DNA of 6,116 nt from a bacterium. Its GTDB lineage: Bacteria > Cyanobacteriota > Sericytochromatia > S15B-MN24 > VGJW01. The stretch covers positions 1 through 6,116 of the forward strand of contig JAJYIO010000177.1 in assembly GCA_021790035.1 (NCBI GenBank), given 5' to 3'. The notes below the pieces were generated by a model. The model was not told the DNA's origin and ran no database searches. It saw nothing but the letters and a program-made list of their open reading frames with translations. A program made the position numbers and the translations under genes. This document shows positions 4,785-6,116 of the stretch, in pieces. Every line of letters begins with the position of its first letter. The stretch's first letter is position 1.

Positions 4785-6116
4785 ATGCGGCGAAACGCTC
4801 GCACCCCGCTCGAGGCGGGAAAGGGCGTGGCGATCGCGCTGGGCGCGTGCTTGACGCTCTTGCTGCCCGCGCCGCCGGCGTGGGCCCTGGCCACCGATGC
4901 CCGGGCCCTGGCGATGGGCAACGCCTACTCGATGGTCGCCGACGAAGCCGACATGGCGGCATGGAACCCGGCTCTGCTGGCCATCAGCCAGCCGACCGAG
5001 CACTGGTTCGAGATGACCGCGCCCTCGGTGAACCTCGGCCTGGGAAACAACTTCCTCTCGCTGAACTCGCTCGAGACCCTCCTGCCCAATGCCAAGGGCC
5101 AGGCGGCCTCGCTTTCCCAGAACGCCGTCTCGAGTCTGCTGGCAGGCCTGCCCTCCTCGGGGTGGCAGCTCGCCCTCGACTCGGGGGCCCGCGCAGCCAT
5201 CGCCTCCCCGCCGCTGGCCACCTCGGTCATGCTCGAGACCGACGCCGACGTGCAGGGCCTCGGCATCCCGCACGACCTCGTCCAGCTACTCCTCGAGGGA
5301 AACACCAGCACGCCGCAGGTCGACATCTCGGCCCTCGATGGCGCGACGGTGGCAGCGATCGCGTCGGCCGGGATCTCCCACGCGATCGCCCTGCCGCATT
5401 TTCTGGGCAAGGAATCCGCTCTCGGCGTGACGGTCCGGTACCTCCAGGGCCTGGCCTACGGAACGGTGACCAACGCCTCGGGCTCGCTGGCCACCACGAA
5501 CTCCCTGGGTCAGGTCTCGGCCAGCGCCTCGGTCGAGTATCAGGCAGCCTATCCGACCAGCCTCTCCAACCTGCTGTCCACCGGTTCGGGCGTGGCGGTC
5601 GACCTCGGCTTCGTCAACCAGCTCGACGATCGGCTGCGCTGGGGCCTCATGATGGGCAACCTGGGCTACATCAAGTGGAACCACATCCAGGACCGCATCG
5701 AGAGCATCAATCAGGCCCCGACGGGCGCCGGCCTGTCGGCCACGGGGACGTCGACGACCCCGAACTTCTCGAACGCGCTCAAGCAGACCAACGGCCCCAG
5801 CAACGGCCAGAGCAACATCGATGGTCATCTCCCGCCCTATGCCCGCATCGGAGTCGCGTGGGACGGCAATCTGGGCTTTTCGAGGACCGCTTCCAACCGC
5901 AACCCCTGGTCGATGCCGGTGATCGCCAGCCTCGACGCCCAGCAGGGATTCGGCAATGGCTACGGGATCAGCACGACCCCCGAGCTCCGGCTCGGCCTCG
6001 AGGTGCGCCCCCTGGGCCGCTGGCTCCCGCTCCGGGTTGGCACCACCGTCGGCGGCGACCTCCCGATGATGGGCGCCGGATTTGGCATCGACCTCGACCG
6101 ATTCCGGATCGACGTG
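4785..6116 (+). CDS. DUF5723-like outer-membrane beta-barrel protein, 3' end cut off
   Basis: The frame is open to the window edge (444 codons from this start). It begins MRRNAR, a hydrophobic core (VAIALGACLTLLLPAP) and an AWA or ALA signal-peptidase site, so Sec export is expected. The mature protein opens with ARALAMGNAYSMVADEADMAAWNPALLA, split here only by my reading: a RALxMGxAY block and a WNPALL block, as in FadL/PorV/TraF-like and DUF5723 barrels. Further DUF5723-like landmarks are NNFLSL, LGVTVRYLQGLAYGTV, a GVAVDLGFVNQL strand, PPYARIGVAW, TTPELRLGLEVRPL and the near-terminal GAGFGIDLDRFRIDV, so probably only a few tens of residues are missing. Alternating strands fit a barrel; cargo and function are unknown. 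An in-frame ATG at 4686, 9 nt after the lipoprotein stop, would add 33 Ser/Pro/Gly-rich residues. I prefer 4785 because it gives a normal-length signal peptide, has GGA 6 nt upstream, and the extension uses more A/T-ending codons. It probably shares an mRNA with the lipoprotein gene. Confidence 0.85.
   Translation, partial: MRRNARTPLEAGKGVAIALGACLTLLLPAPPAWALATDARALAMGNAYSMVADEADMAAWNPALLAISQPTEHWFEMTAPSVNLGLGNNFLSLNSLETLLPNAKGQAASLSQNAVSSLLAGLPSSGWQLALDSGARAAIASPPLATSVMLETDADVQGLGIPHDLVQLLLEGNTSTPQVDISALDGATVAAIASAGISHAIALPHFLGKESALGVTVRYLQGLAYGTVTNASGSLATTNSLGQVSASASVEYQAAYPTSLSNLLSTGSGVAVDLGFVNQLDDRLRWGLMMGNLGYIKWNHIQDRIESINQAPTGAGLSATGTSTTPNFSNALKQTNGPSNGQSNIDGHLPPYARIGVAWDGNLGFSRTASNRNPWSMPVIASLDAQQGFGNGYGISTTPELRLGLEVRPLGRWLPLRVGTTVGGDLPMMGAGFGIDLDRFRIDV

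Noticed and set aside
4410..5410. Long minus-strand open frames opposite the lipoprotein end and the barrel gene
   Set aside because: Compositionally biased shadows; the plus-strand barrel frame has clear family landmarks throughout.
1..6116. CRISPR array, tRNA or rRNA gene, insertion sequence
   Set aside because: No regularly spaced direct repeats, no cloverleaf-like or rRNA-like segments, and no transposase reading or terminal inverted repeats were seen on either strand.

Overview
GC-rich bacterial chromosome segment with strongly G/C-ending codons, carrying five protein genes on two divergent arms. The + strand arm encodes a predicted lipoprotein and an outer-membrane beta-barrel-like protein, so a diderm (double-membrane) bacterium is likely. 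The lineage cannot be fixed from this window. GCGATCGC, the cyanobacterial HIP1 octamer, occurs five times, which is a weak hint toward a cyanobacteria-related or other deep-branching GC-rich group.

Left arm (minus strand, read right to left): a 427-aa protein of unknown function (841-2124), then a dCTP deaminase (119-844) whose GTG start overlaps the upstream stop as GTGA, then the first 34 codons of an M16-type zinc peptidase (1-104), cut by the window edge. The tight spacing (4-nt overlap, then 14 nt) and clear Shine-Dalgarno sequences before the second and third genes indicate one operon. A candidate promoter lies so close to the first ATG that its mRNA would be almost leaderless.

Centre (2125-2345): a 221-nt divergent intergenic region. 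It holds the candidate minus-strand promoter, a small inverted repeat and an AT-rich pocket that is the best place for the + strand promoter.

Right arm (plus strand): a 776-aa predicted lipoprotein (2346-4676) rich in Ser/Thr and beta strands with at least three related internal modules, followed by a DUF5723-like outer-membrane barrel protein (preferred start 4785, cut at the right edge). They probably form a two-gene cell-envelope unit. No function is established for it, and it is the most interesting uncharacterised item here. No RNA genes, CRISPR arrays, insertion sequences or convincing intrinsic terminators were seen.
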